A stretch of 64,000 nt of DNA, taken from an uncultured bacterium. Lineage in GTDB: Bacteria > Bacillota > Clostridia > Oscillospirales > Ruminococcaceae. The stretch is from the NCBI GenBank assembly GCA_905214345.1, contig CAJMLV010000003.1, positions 50,116 through 114,115 of the forward strand. The letters run 5' to 3'. The notes under the pieces were generated by a model that was given only the letters and a program-made list of their open reading frames with translations, did no database searches and was not told the origin of the DNA. This document shows positions 25,014 to 33,450 of the stretch, piece after piece (position 1 is the first letter of the stretch; each line of letters starts with the position of its first letter). A program made the translations under genes and the position numbers.

Positions 25014-25757
25014 TCACAACCTCCTGAGAGAGAATCCGCCGTCGGCATCCAGCACCTGCCCGGCGGAATAGTCCAGCAGACCGGTGCAGCAGGCCCACAC
25101 CATGCGGGCTACGTCCTCGGGCCGGCCGAAGCGGGGGACCGGCAGCAGGCCGTCGTCGATCATCTTCTGGTATTTGTCATGCACCGTGCTGGTCATGTCT
25201 GTTTCGATGATGCCCGGACGCACCTCAAATACCGGGATGCCTTCCCCAGCCAAGCGCTGGGCAAACAGCTGGGTGACCATGCCCACACCCGCTTTGCTGA
25301 TGCAGTATTCGCCGCGGTTCACGCTGCCTGCGTAGGCCGAAAGGCTGCCGATGTTGATGATGCGGGGGGAATACTCCTTCAGTCTGCCCTTGCCCGCCAG
25401 CATGATGTTGGCGGCCAGCTGACACATGAACATGGTACCTTTCAGGTTGATGTTGATGACGCGGTCGAAGCTTTCTTCGTCCATTTCCAGCAGGTCCCGC
25501 CGTTCCAGGGGAGCCACGCCGGCGTTGTTCACCAGCACATCCAGCCGGCCGTAGTTCATCATCACATAGTCCATCAGGTCCCGGCGCCGGGCGCTGTCCC
25601 CGATGTCCAGCTGGATGTAGTCCGAATCGGGGGGCAGGTCGGCGGGGGCGGCGAAATGGGTGCCGCAGTAGATGACGGAATACCCTTTTTGCCAAAGCAG
25701 GTCGGCAATGGCCCGGCCGATGCCCCGGGTGGAACCGGTAACGATGGCAACTTTCAC
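25014..25757 (-). CDS. Short-chain dehydrogenase/reductase
   Basis: 247 residues, classical SDR. Cofactor motif VTGSTRGIGRAIAD, NNAG at about residues 88-91, catalytic Ser in GSLSAYAG, and Tyr-x3-Lys in EYCISKAG. The C-terminal QVLDADGGFSL is typical. It uses NAD(P)(H) to interconvert a hydroxyl and a ketone. GTG start at 25757 overlaps the previous gene's TGA (GTGA), with GGAGGTG upstream, showing tight translational coupling. It lies between the OYE-type enzyme and the flavoprotein, which argues that all act on one pathway. Confidence 0.9.
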   Translation of the reverse strand: MKVAIVTGSTRGIGRAIADLLWQKGYSVIYCGTHFAAPADLPPDSDYIQLDIGDSARRRDLMDYVMMNYGRLDVLVNNAGVAPLERRDLLEMDEESFDRVININLKGTMFMCQLAANIMLAGKGRLKEYSPRIINIGSLSAYAGSVNRGEYCISKAGVGMVTQLFAQRLAGEGIPVFEVRPGIIETDMTSTVHDKYQKMIDDGLLPVPRFGRPEDVARMVWACCTGLLDYSAGQVLDADGGFSLRRL

Positions 25758-27046
25758 AGGTGGTACACCTCCCGGTCCCGCACGATGCAGCCCGCGGGAC
25801 GGCCCGCCCGCAGCAGCGATGCACAGCCGCCGCAGCTTACGCAGACCCCGGCGGGGTCCAGGGCGCCGGAGCGGCACTGCTGCACAAAGTCCGGGCAGGC
25901 GAAGGCCATGCGGCCGAAGCCCGCCATGGCGCAGTGGCCGCCTTCCACCATACCGGCGGCCAGGTTGGGGGCAAACTGGCGCAGATAACTGAAAGCGCTG
26001 CCCAGCACCGGCAGGTCGGGGATCTGTTTCTGGATCTCGGCCACGCCGCCCATCATCCGGCCCAACCCGGTCAGGGGATGTTCTTCGGGCACATAGTTGC
26101 CGTGGTCGTAGGGGCGGTTCACATGGGGGTTCTTATAGGGGTTGCCCATGGTCACGTTGATGAGGGGAATGTCGAACTCCGCCTTCAGTTCCCGGATCAG
26201 GCGCACCGGTTCGGTCAGGTCCACATCCAGGCTGCCGGGATGCACCCCGAAGCCGTAGGGGTAGGGGAAGCCATCGTAGACGTTCAGCCGGCTGGTGAGG
26301 AAAAAGTCCCCGCCGGCCCCCGCCCGGGCGGCGCGGTAGGCGTTTTTCAGAAAGCGGGTGCGGTTTTCGTAGCTGCCGCCGTAAGGCCCGGGCCGGGTAT
26401 AGGCGCTGAGCAGCTCGCAGGCCAGGTAACGGTGGCAGCACTTCACGTCCATGCCGTCAAACCCGGCCTGGCGGCACAGGCGGGCGGTCTGTTCAAAGGC
26501 GGCCTCGTACCGCTGCAGTTCGTCGTCGGTCAATACCCGGAAAGGCTGGTCCAGCCCTTCTTCCAGGGGCGGGCAGCGGTAGGCGATGATGGGTTCGGGC
26601 TTGCCGGTGGGCTTGGAATACCGGCCGCTGTTGGTGGCCTGCATGATGATCACCGGCACATAGCCGTTGCGCTTGAGGCACAGTTCCCGCATCCGGTCCA
26701 CCAGGCGGGCAAAATCGCCCGCGTTGTCCTCGGTGAGATAGAGCTGGTGGGCGCTGGCCTGGCCTTCGGGAACGGTGGCCACCGCCTCGAACCAGATCAG
26801 GCCCGGCCCGGCCTGGGCAAAACGCTCGTAGCGGCGTACAGTCAGCGGGCCGGGGGCACCGTCCTCCGTGCCGTCGGTCCCTTCCATGGGCTGGAAGGCA
26901 ATGCGGTTCTGTGCCCGGGCGGGGCCCAGGTCCAGCGGGGTGAAAAGGGGACTGAGGGAATCCCCCAAAGGCAGGAATGCGCCCAGTTCCGACGCTTTTT
27001 TCCGCACTTCATCCAGGCTGGCGTAATGGAATGTTTCGTGGCTCAT
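25754..27046 (-). CDS. Old Yellow Enzyme-type NADH:flavin oxidoreductase with Cys cluster but no FAD domain
   Basis: 430 residues. FMN-binding TIM barrel with family landmarks (NRIAFQPMEGTDG near residue 47, GFDGMDVKCCHRYLACELLS with the substrate-side residues, and GGHCAMAGFGRMAFA near the phosphate site). The C-terminus keeps a CVSCGGC plus later Cys, resembling the [4Fe-4S] site of 2,4-dienoyl-CoA reductase and trimethylamine dehydrogenase types, but stops there; the FAD/NAD domain of those long proteins is missing. The separate FAD protein encoded two genes on could supply that role. Starts 21 nt after the GH38 stop. Confidence 0.85.
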   Translation of the reverse strand: MSHETFHYASLDEVRKKASELGAFLPLGDSLSPLFTPLDLGPARAQNRIAFQPMEGTDGTEDGAPGPLTVRRYERFAQAGPGLIWFEAVATVPEGQASAHQLYLTEDNAGDFARLVDRMRELCLKRNGYVPVIIMQATNSGRYSKPTGKPEPIIAYRCPPLEEGLDQPFRVLTDDELQRYEAAFEQTARLCRQAGFDGMDVKCCHRYLACELLSAYTRPGPYGGSYENRTRFLKNAYRAARAGAGGDFFLTSRLNVYDGFPYPYGFGVHPGSLDVDLTEPVRLIRELKAEFDIPLINVTMGNPYKNPHVNRPYDHGNYVPEEHPLTGLGRMMGGVAEIQKQIPDLPVLGSAFSYLRQFAPNLAAGMVEGGHCAMAGFGRMAFACPDFVQQCRSGALDPAGVCVSCGGCASLLRAGRPAGCIVRDREVYHL

Positions 27047-27067
27047 CTCGTTTCCCCTTTCCTGTTT

Positions 27068-30000
27068 TCAGCACTGCTTGAGTTTGACACGGTAGGTGGC
27101 GACTTCGAAGGGGCGCAGATGCAGGTCGGCGCCGGGCGCCAGGGGCGCGCCGGGGTTCTCTTCCATCAGGTCGCAGGGAATCAGGGATTCCACCGCCAGA
27201 TCGCTGGTCAGGTGCCAGACGGTGTCGGCCTTCTTGCTTTCATACACGCGGATGACCAGGTCGCCGCTGCCGTCGTCCGCCGGTTTGACCGTGTCCACCA
27301 TGACGTTGGGACGGTCGGCGGCAAAGGCGCTGAAGGCGGCCAGACGGCCTTCCTCCATCAGCAACGGATCATTGAAGGCTGCGGCCTGCTGCACCACCGG
27401 CGCATCGGCAAAGCTGGTGTTCCAGGCGGTGAATCCGTAACGGAAGCGGTGTTCGCCCTGGTCGCTGGCCATTTCCGGCGAAGCGGCAGCCCGCAGCAGG
27501 GTCAGTTCCATGCTGTTTTCTTCCACACCGATGCCGTACTTGCAGTCGTTGAGGACGGCGCAGCCGTGGCTGTTGTCGCACAGGGCGGTATAGCGGTGGT
27601 TGCAGACCTCAAAGCGCTGCTGGTCAAAGGTGCGGCTGCGGTGGGTGGGACGTTCCACAAAACCGAACTGAATCTCGTGAATGGCATTTTCTGCCCGCAC
27701 ATCCACCGGGAATTCCACTTTCAGCAGCCGGTGGAGTTCGTGCCAGTCCACGGTGGTGTCGAATTCCACCACCGGGCTGCCGGCGCGCAGGGTGATGGTC
27801 TGGGAAATCGGAGAGCAGCCGATGAGGCCGGTCCAGCGCACCGAAGCGCACAGGCCCTTGTCCTGCAGAACCTCAAAACTGTGGCACTGGCAGACAAAGC
27901 TTTCCTGCTCCCGGTAGTTGCCGTCAATGTCCCAAGCGTCGAACTTGCGGGGCACATCCTTGTACATGCGCAGCAGGTTCATGGGGCGGCCGCAGCCCAT
28001 CTCCCGGCCATCCAGCCGGTAGGAGAGGAGCCGGCCCTGGCGGTCCAGGTGCAGTTCCACCCGGTCGCTGAGCAGAATGGCGCCGTCCGGGGTCTGTTCT
28101 GCCGTGACGGCATCGGCGGCGGGGGCCAGGTCGGCGGGCAGCAGGGATACGGCACCCATGGCAGGCACCGTCACCCGGGCCATGCCGCGGCATACGGGCA
28201 CAGGCTGTCCTTCGGCGGTCACGGCGCCCCGGGCAAAGGTATCGGGCAGTTCGACGGTCTCCTGCCGGGCAAAGGCCAGACCGTTGAACAGGGTCACGCC
28301 GTCTTCCCCGGTCAGCAGGGCACGGCGGGCGCCGGTGTGCAGACGGGTCGCATCCCGCTGCAGCTCCCGGTGGCGGGCGTTGGCCTCGGTATATACCCGG
28401 GCGATGGAGGACCCGGGCAGGATGTCGTGGAACTGGTTCAGCAGCAGCACCTTCCACAGCCGCAGGGCTTCCTGCCGGTCGTAAGGGGTCCCCCGCAGAG
28501 CAGCCAGGGCGCCCCACAGCTCCATGTGATGCAGTGCGCGTTCGCTCAGGCGGTTGTTCTTTTTCACGGCTGCCTGGGTGGTGTAGGTGCCCCGGTGGGC
28601 GTTGAAGTACAGTTCGCCGTCCCAGGTATTCACCGGGCCGCCCTTGCTTTCCAGGTCCTCAAAGAAATCCACGGGGGACATCATCTCCACCCGGGGCATG
28701 CCTTCCAGGTCCTGTTCCCGCAGGGCGTACTCCACATAGTCGCGGCAGGGACCGCCGCCGCCGTCCCCGTAACCGAAAGGCACCAGGAAATCGGTCAGAT
28801 GGCGCTTCTGCACCCGGGACCGCCACACCCCGCAGAGTTCGGCGGGATCGGTGCGGTAGGTGTAGCTGGTGGGCAGGAAGGAGGTCACGGCGGTGCCGTC
28901 CATGCCCTTCCAGGTGAAGTAGTGGTAGGGGAAGGGATCTCCCTCGTTGTAGCTCCAGAAGATCTTCTGGGTCACGAGATACTTCACGCCGCAGCCGGCC
29001 AGCAGCTGGGGCAGAACGGCGGAATAGCCGAAGGTGTCCGGCAGCCAGAGCATCCGGCTGTCCACACCCAGTTCTTCCCGGTAAAAACGCTTGCCCACCA
29101 CCAGCTGGCGCACCAGGGCTTCGCCGGAGGGCATGTTGGTGTCCGGCTCCACATACATGGCGCCTTCCGCGATCCAGCGGCCGTCCTTCACCGCCTGGCG
29201 GATGCGCTCATACAGTTCGGGATAATGTTCCCGGCACATCTCATAAGCGGCGGGCTGGCTCTGGATGAATCGGTATTCGGGGTACCGCTCCAGCAGCCGC
29301 AGCTGGGCCGCAAAGGTGCGGGCGGTCTTGCGGTAGGTTTCCTGCATGGGCCACAGCCAGGCCAGGTCCAGGTGGGCGTTGCCCACAGCGGCCATCAGGG
29401 GGGCGGTGGAACCGTTGCGGCATTCCATCAGAGGCCGCAGAGCCTGCCGTGCCTTGCGGTAACATTCGTCCCGGGCTTCAGGGGGCTGTTCAAAGTCCAC
29501 CAGACGGGTGTACAGTTCCAGTCCGTCGGCAATCTCGGCGGCCCGCAGGGAATCCTGGGGCAGCTCTTCCAGCAGCATGGACAGGGTGGAAACGTCCATC
29601 CACAGCTGGTAGGCATCCTCGTTCCAGATGCCGTAGGTGCTGTGTCCCACCTGGGTGCGGCTGCCCTCGGTGCGGGGGTCGCCCAGGGTGCCGGGCAGCA
29701 CCGGACCGGTGGCGCAGGCTTCCACATCGGGGTAATAGTGGCCCGCGTAGACCTCAAACAGCAGGTCGAAGGCTTCGCCGGGGGTGCCGCAGCGGGTCAA
29801 CACATTGTCGCAGATATAATGATGGGGCACGCTTACCCAGTCGGCCCGGCGGGTACCGAAAGCCCGCCCGTTGACAAAAAGGGTGGCTTCGCCGCCCAGA
29901 TTCAGGGACATGGCCACCGCCTGGCCCCGTGCCTGCTCCGGCAGGACCACCCGGCCGCGGCACCACATGTACTCCCAGGTATGGCCCCAGCGCAACCCTT

Positions 30001-30166
30001 CTGGGATGGGCGCAAAATCCCCCTGGGCGGCCTGCCCGGGGGTGAGATATTCCATGGTGGTAAATCCTTCCAGCGGGATTTCCCCCAGCGGTCGGTAAAA
30101 GTCCTGGGCCAGGACGCGCTGCCAGTGCGTTAGACGGTCTTTGTACTCCGAATGAAGCAAGGCCAT
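27068..30166 (-). CDS. GH38 alpha-mannosidase
   Basis: 1032 residues, cytoplasmic (no signal peptide). An N-terminal beta-rich ancillary domain (about 1-250) precedes the GH38 catalytic domain. The Zn-binding His265 and Asp267 are in NAHLDLAWLWP, and the nucleophile Asp377 is in RMLWLPDTFGYS. The middle and C-terminal beta-sandwich domains follow. It cleaves alpha-mannosides imported as oligosaccharides. Start at 30166 has AAGGAGGT upstream; the open frame continues to 30496 with no RBS. First gene of a five-gene leftward operon with four oxidoreductases, an unusual partnership for a GH38, divergent from the YesMN regulators. Confidence 0.93.
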   Translation of the reverse strand: MALLHSEYKDRLTHWQRVLAQDFYRPLGEIPLEGFTTMEYLTPGQAAQGDFAPIPEGLRWGHTWEYMWCRGRVVLPEQARGQAVAMSLNLGGEATLFVNGRAFGTRRADWVSVPHHYICDNVLTRCGTPGEAFDLLFEVYAGHYYPDVEACATGPVLPGTLGDPRTEGSRTQVGHSTYGIWNEDAYQLWMDVSTLSMLLEELPQDSLRAAEIADGLELYTRLVDFEQPPEARDECYRKARQALRPLMECRNGSTAPLMAAVGNAHLDLAWLWPMQETYRKTARTFAAQLRLLERYPEYRFIQSQPAAYEMCREHYPELYERIRQAVKDGRWIAEGAMYVEPDTNMPSGEALVRQLVVGKRFYREELGVDSRMLWLPDTFGYSAVLPQLLAGCGVKYLVTQKIFWSYNEGDPFPYHYFTWKGMDGTAVTSFLPTSYTYRTDPAELCGVWRSRVQKRHLTDFLVPFGYGDGGGGPCRDYVEYALREQDLEGMPRVEMMSPVDFFEDLESKGGPVNTWDGELYFNAHRGTYTTQAAVKKNNRLSERALHHMELWGALAALRGTPYDRQEALRLWKVLLLNQFHDILPGSSIARVYTEANARHRELQRDATRLHTGARRALLTGEDGVTLFNGLAFARQETVELPDTFARGAVTAEGQPVPVCRGMARVTVPAMGAVSLLPADLAPAADAVTAEQTPDGAILLSDRVELHLDRQGRLLSYRLDGREMGCGRPMNLLRMYKDVPRKFDAWDIDGNYREQESFVCQCHSFEVLQDKGLCASVRWTGLIGCSPISQTITLRAGSPVVEFDTTVDWHELHRLLKVEFPVDVRAENAIHEIQFGFVERPTHRSRTFDQQRFEVCNHRYTALCDNSHGCAVLNDCKYGIGVEENSMELTLLRAAASPEMASDQGEHRFRYGFTAWNTSFADAPVVQQAAAFNDPLLMEEGRLAAFSAFAADRPNVMVDTVKPADDGSGDLVIRVYESKKADTVWHLTSDLAVESLIPCDLMEENPGAPLAPGADLHLRPFEVATYRVKLKQC

Positions 30167-30209
30167 CACGGGCACCTCCTTCTCTGTTTTTTTGTGGATT
30201 CCTGTTTCT

Positions 30210-30268
30210 TTGACAAACGAGGATTTGTGCTTTACACTGAGCATACCTGAGCCGTGACGGATACGCAA
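30210..30268. promoter_or_regulatory. Two facing promoters between GH38 and YesM genes
   Basis: Plus strand: TTGACA (30210-30215), 17 nt, TACACT (30233-30238). Minus strand: TTGCGT (30268-30263), 17 nt, TATGCT (30245-30240), aimed at GH38. A second TTGACT at 30366 lies nearer YesM with only an AT-rich -10. The rest of 30167-30450 shows no gene. Confidence 0.55.
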
Positions 30269-30450
30269 GGCACAAATCCGTAGAATTTTGGCAAAATTCC
30301 GATTTGATTGCGCCGCAACAGCCGGTTTTGGTCGGATAATTGCCTTTTTTCTTCGGAAATCTGCATTGACTTGCCGACCCGCCTTACCTACATATATAAA
30401 TATAGGGGTCTGTACGGATAAGACCCACCGAACAGGCAGCGGAGGGAACC

Positions 30451-32184
30451 ATGAACCGAGTAAGAGAAATTTGGCAGAATCTGTGCGTTCGGACAAAGTT
30501 TTTGGCGATCATGATGCTGGCCATCGCCATGGTCAGCATCACCTCGGTGGCCACCCTGCGCATTCCGCTGCAGGCCTATGACGAGCGGCTGTGCCAGAGC
30601 AGCTCCCAGATGATCACCCTCTTTGCGGAGCAGATCCAGAGCGAGCTGGACAACTTTGAGGCCATCAGCTACCGCATTCTGACCGACAACACCCTGCAGA
30701 AAAACCTTTCTATTATGAAGGATACGGCCCCCGGTACTGTGGCCTGGGTAGACGCCCAGACCGAGGTGGCAAACCGCATGGCCTATTTCAGCCTGTGGTT
30801 TTCCGATGCGGTGTGCTTCCAGCTCAAGACGGCGGGGGGCAGGTCGTACAGCCAGTTCTTCGGGTCTTCCGTCAATTCCGACCGCCTCACGGATGAGCGT
30901 ATCGAGTACGCTTCCGGCCGCCAGGGCCGTCTGGTCTGGCTGACGGAGGACGGGGACCAGCCGCAGTTGTTTCTTCTGCGGGAGATCCGGGAGATCGGCG
31001 ACCTGACCATGGACAGCCTGGGGACCATGCTCATTGAGGTGGATTTCCCCGCTCTGGTGGAAAAGTACCGCCGGGGTATGACCAGGATCGGCTCCCCCAT
31101 GTCCTGTGCCGTGTACAGCGGGGATGTGTGTCTGTATGCCAGCAATGATACCATCCGCGATCTGGAAGCGGGGGAGGACGGCTACACCTATATGAGGGCG
31201 GACGGCCGCCCGGTGCTCTGCGTGCGCTATACCGCGCCTAACGGCATGAAATATGTCACCCTGGTGGATTACAGTGAGATCCGCGCCACCATGCTGGCAT
31301 CGTCCAGCATCACCATCATCGGTATTGTGGCGGCCACCGTGCTGGCGCTGATCATCAGTACGCTGCTCATGGGCAGCATCCTCAACCACCTGCAGATTTT
31401 GCTGAACAAGTTCGATGACTTTGCCATCCGGGGCAAGCCTGTGCCTTTGGAGGACAGCCCGTACCAGAACCGCCAGGACGAGATCGGGCGGCTGCACCGG
31501 CACTTTGACCGGATGACCCGGGCCTGGGACCGCATCAACCGTGTCAAGGAGGAGCAACAGCGCCTTCTGCAGGAAAAAAAGATGCAGCAGCTGCGGGCCC
31601 AGGTGCGGCCGCATTTCCTGTACAATACATTGGAATCCATCTACTGCCTGGCCCAGAATGCTCCGGACCAGCGCATCGCCGTGATGACTGATGCCCTGGG
31701 CAAGATGCTGCGGGCATCCCTGAACGAGAGCCGGGACATCGTTACGGTGGCCGAGGACCTGCAGGTCACCCGGGAATACCTGCGCATCCAGCTTATCCGC
31801 TACGGTGACCGGCTGCAGGTGGAATATGATGTGGAGGAGCAGGTCATGTCCTGTCAGATCCCGGCCATGACCATCCAGCCTCTGGTGGAGAACGCCGTAC
31901 ACCATGCCGCCGAAGAGATGCTGGATACCTGCGTCATCCGCATCTGCGGCCGTGTGACAGAGGACGGCGTGGACATTGTGGTGGAGGACAACGGTCCCGG
32001 CATGGACGAGGATATCCTCAACAAACTGGAAACCGGGGAGGTCAAACCCGAAGGTCTGGGCATCGGTATGCGCAACATCCACAAGCGGGTACAGTATGCC
32101 TTCCACGGGCCTTACGGCCTGCGGGTGAAGTGCAGCGACGGCGTTACCCGCATCATCGTGCATCTGCCGGATACCCGTACCTGA
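30451..32184 (+). CDS. YesM-type sensor histidine kinase
   Basis: 577 residues. N-terminal membrane helix (KFLAIMMLAIAMVSITSVAT), extracytoplasmic sensor of ~240 residues, second helix (TIIGIVAATVLALIISTLLM), HAMP-like segment, then a LytS/YesM-type His_kinase domain with His388 in VRPHFLYNTLESI, and HATPase_c with IQPLVENAVHHA, VVEDNGPGM and GLGIGMRNIHKR. It senses an extracellular carbohydrate or the loaded binding protein and phosphorylates the AraC-type regulator encoded 33 nt downstream. RBS AGCGGAGGG. The downstream ABC transporter is the natural target. Confidence 0.93.
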   Translation: MNRVREIWQNLCVRTKFLAIMMLAIAMVSITSVATLRIPLQAYDERLCQSSSQMITLFAEQIQSELDNFEAISYRILTDNTLQKNLSIMKDTAPGTVAWVDAQTEVANRMAYFSLWFSDAVCFQLKTAGGRSYSQFFGSSVNSDRLTDERIEYASGRQGRLVWLTEDGDQPQLFLLREIREIGDLTMDSLGTMLIEVDFPALVEKYRRGMTRIGSPMSCAVYSGDVCLYASNDTIRDLEAGEDGYTYMRADGRPVLCVRYTAPNGMKYVTLVDYSEIRATMLASSSITIIGIVAATVLALIISTLLMGSILNHLQILLNKFDDFAIRGKPVPLEDSPYQNRQDEIGRLHRHFDRMTRAWDRINRVKEEQQRLLQEKKMQQLRAQVRPHFLYNTLESIYCLAQNAPDQRIAVMTDALGKMLRASLNESRDIVTVAEDLQVTREYLRIQLIRYGDRLQVEYDVEEQVMSCQIPAMTIQPLVENAVHHAAEEMLDTCVIRICGRVTEDGVDIVVEDNGPGMDEDILNKLETGEVKPEGLGIGMRNIHKRVQYAFHGPYGLRVKCSDGVTRIIVHLPDTRT

Positions 32185-32217
32185 ACCCCCCGATGCAAAA
32201 GAAGAAGGAAGGCTTAT

Positions 32218-33261
32218 ATGTACAAACTGCTGCTGGTCGATGACGAACCCATCATCCGGGAAGGTCTGGAGCGGATGATCGACTGGGAAAAACTGGACCT
32301 TACTCTGACCGCTTCCTGCAGCAACGCCATCGAGGCGCTGGACAGCATGATGGACGACATGCCGGACATCCTGCTCACCGACATACGGCTGCCGGGCATG
32401 AGCGGCCTGGACCTGGTGGGACGGGCCATCTCTCTGCATCCTATGCTGCAGACCATTATTCTGTCCGGTTATGATACCTTCCAGTATGCCCAGCAGGCGG
32501 TAAAGTACGGGGTGATCGAGTATCTGCTCAAACCCTGCTCCCAGGATGAACTGGAAAGCGCCCTGCTGCGGGCCTGCCACACCCTGGACCGGCAGAACCA
32601 GCAGGTGCTGTATCTGTACAGTGAGCGACGCAAGCGCATCAAGACCCTGGTGGACACCTTCACCTCCCTGCGGGAAGGGGACCTGGATGCCGCCCAGATC
32701 GAAAAGCAGGTGCATGAACTGGTCAAAGCGGTGGAGGACCCCAGCCTGCTGCAGGAAACCCTGATTTCGGTGGTCACCCAGAGCATGGGCAGCGGCCAGA
32801 CCGAGTGGGGCATGAACATCATCACCGAAGCCCTGCGGGCCCGGGGTTCGCTGGAAGAACTCATCACCCGCAGCCTGCTCCGGCTGCGCAAGGAGGGCGG
32901 CAGCACCCGGGGCAACGACTTTGTGCAGCAGATGACCGCTTACGTGGATACCCACTACACCGACGAATCCCTTTCTCTGCAGTACATTGCGGACCATGTG
33001 GTGTATATGAACGCCGACTACATCGGCCGGGAATTCACCCGCGCCGTGGGGCAGAAGTTCAGCAGTTATCTGCTCAGTACCCGGATGGAACACGCCAAAC
33101 TGCTCATGAGCAGCGACGATTCCCTGCACAGCTATGAGATCGCGGAGAAGGTGGGGCTGGGCAAAAACCCCCATTATTTCAGCCAGCTGTTCCGCAAATA
33201 CACGGGGATGACCCCCAAGGATTACCGCCGCCAGCTGCAGCAAAGCGCCGGTGAACCCTGA
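32218..33261 (+). CDS. YesN-type response regulator with AraC DNA-binding domain
   Basis: 347 residues. Receiver domain with acidic pair LLVDDEPIIREGLE, phospho-acceptor Asp in ILLTDIRLPGMSGLD and Lys in IEYLLKPCSQDE. A helical linker, then the AraC double helix-turn-helix at about 240-340 (LSLQYIADHVVYMNADYIGR; IAEKVGLGKNPHYFSQLFRK; GMTPKDYRR). Preceded by AAGAAGGAAGG. It should activate the ABC transporter and glycosidase genes downstream (33451-40647) when phosphorylated by the YesM partner. A strong terminator follows, so the targets have their own promoter. Confidence 0.93.
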   Translation: MYKLLLVDDEPIIREGLERMIDWEKLDLTLTASCSNAIEALDSMMDDMPDILLTDIRLPGMSGLDLVGRAISLHPMLQTIILSGYDTFQYAQQAVKYGVIEYLLKPCSQDELESALLRACHTLDRQNQQVLYLYSERRKRIKTLVDTFTSLREGDLDAAQIEKQVHELVKAVEDPSLLQETLISVVTQSMGSGQTEWGMNIITEALRARGSLEELITRSLLRLRKEGGSTRGNDFVQQMTAYVDTHYTDESLSLQYIADHVVYMNADYIGREFTRAVGQKFSSYLLSTRMEHAKLLMSSDDSLHSYEIAEKVGLGKNPHYFSQLFRKYTGMTPKDYRRQLQQSAGEP

Positions 33262-33270
33262 CACGGCATA

Positions 33271-33312
33271 AGGCCGGGACCGGGCAGTTTCCGCACGGTC
33301 CCGGCCTTTTTT
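33271..33312 (+). terminator. Rho-independent terminator after YesN
   Basis: AGGCCGGGACCG / CGGTCCCGGCCT stem followed by TTTTTT. Confidence 0.9.
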
Positions 33313-33411
33313 GGGGCTGCGGAGGAAAAAACGGGGCTTCCCTTGGATGTTATACCGGAAAATCATACAAAAACATCTGAAAAATGAATCGAGTTTTGTG
33401 TATCTTTTTCG

Positions 33412-33417
33412 TATAAT
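33412..33417 (+). promoter_or_regulatory. -10 element upstream of sugar-binding protein
   Basis: Perfect TATAAT 33 nt before the GTG start, in an AT-rich stretch with no good -35 (GTTTTG at 33393 is too close). A weak -35 fits a promoter needing an activator such as the YesN protein. Confidence 0.5.
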
Positions 33418-33450
33418 GATGGCAACAAAGAAACCTTGGAGGTGTTTCAT

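Noticed and set aside
25760..30133. Very long plus-strand open frame (about 1450 codons) opposite the GH38 operon
   Set aside because: Low-complexity Gly/His/Val/Gln-rich product, no RBS or family motifs; it is the GC-driven mirror of genes with clear catalytic motifs on the minus strand.
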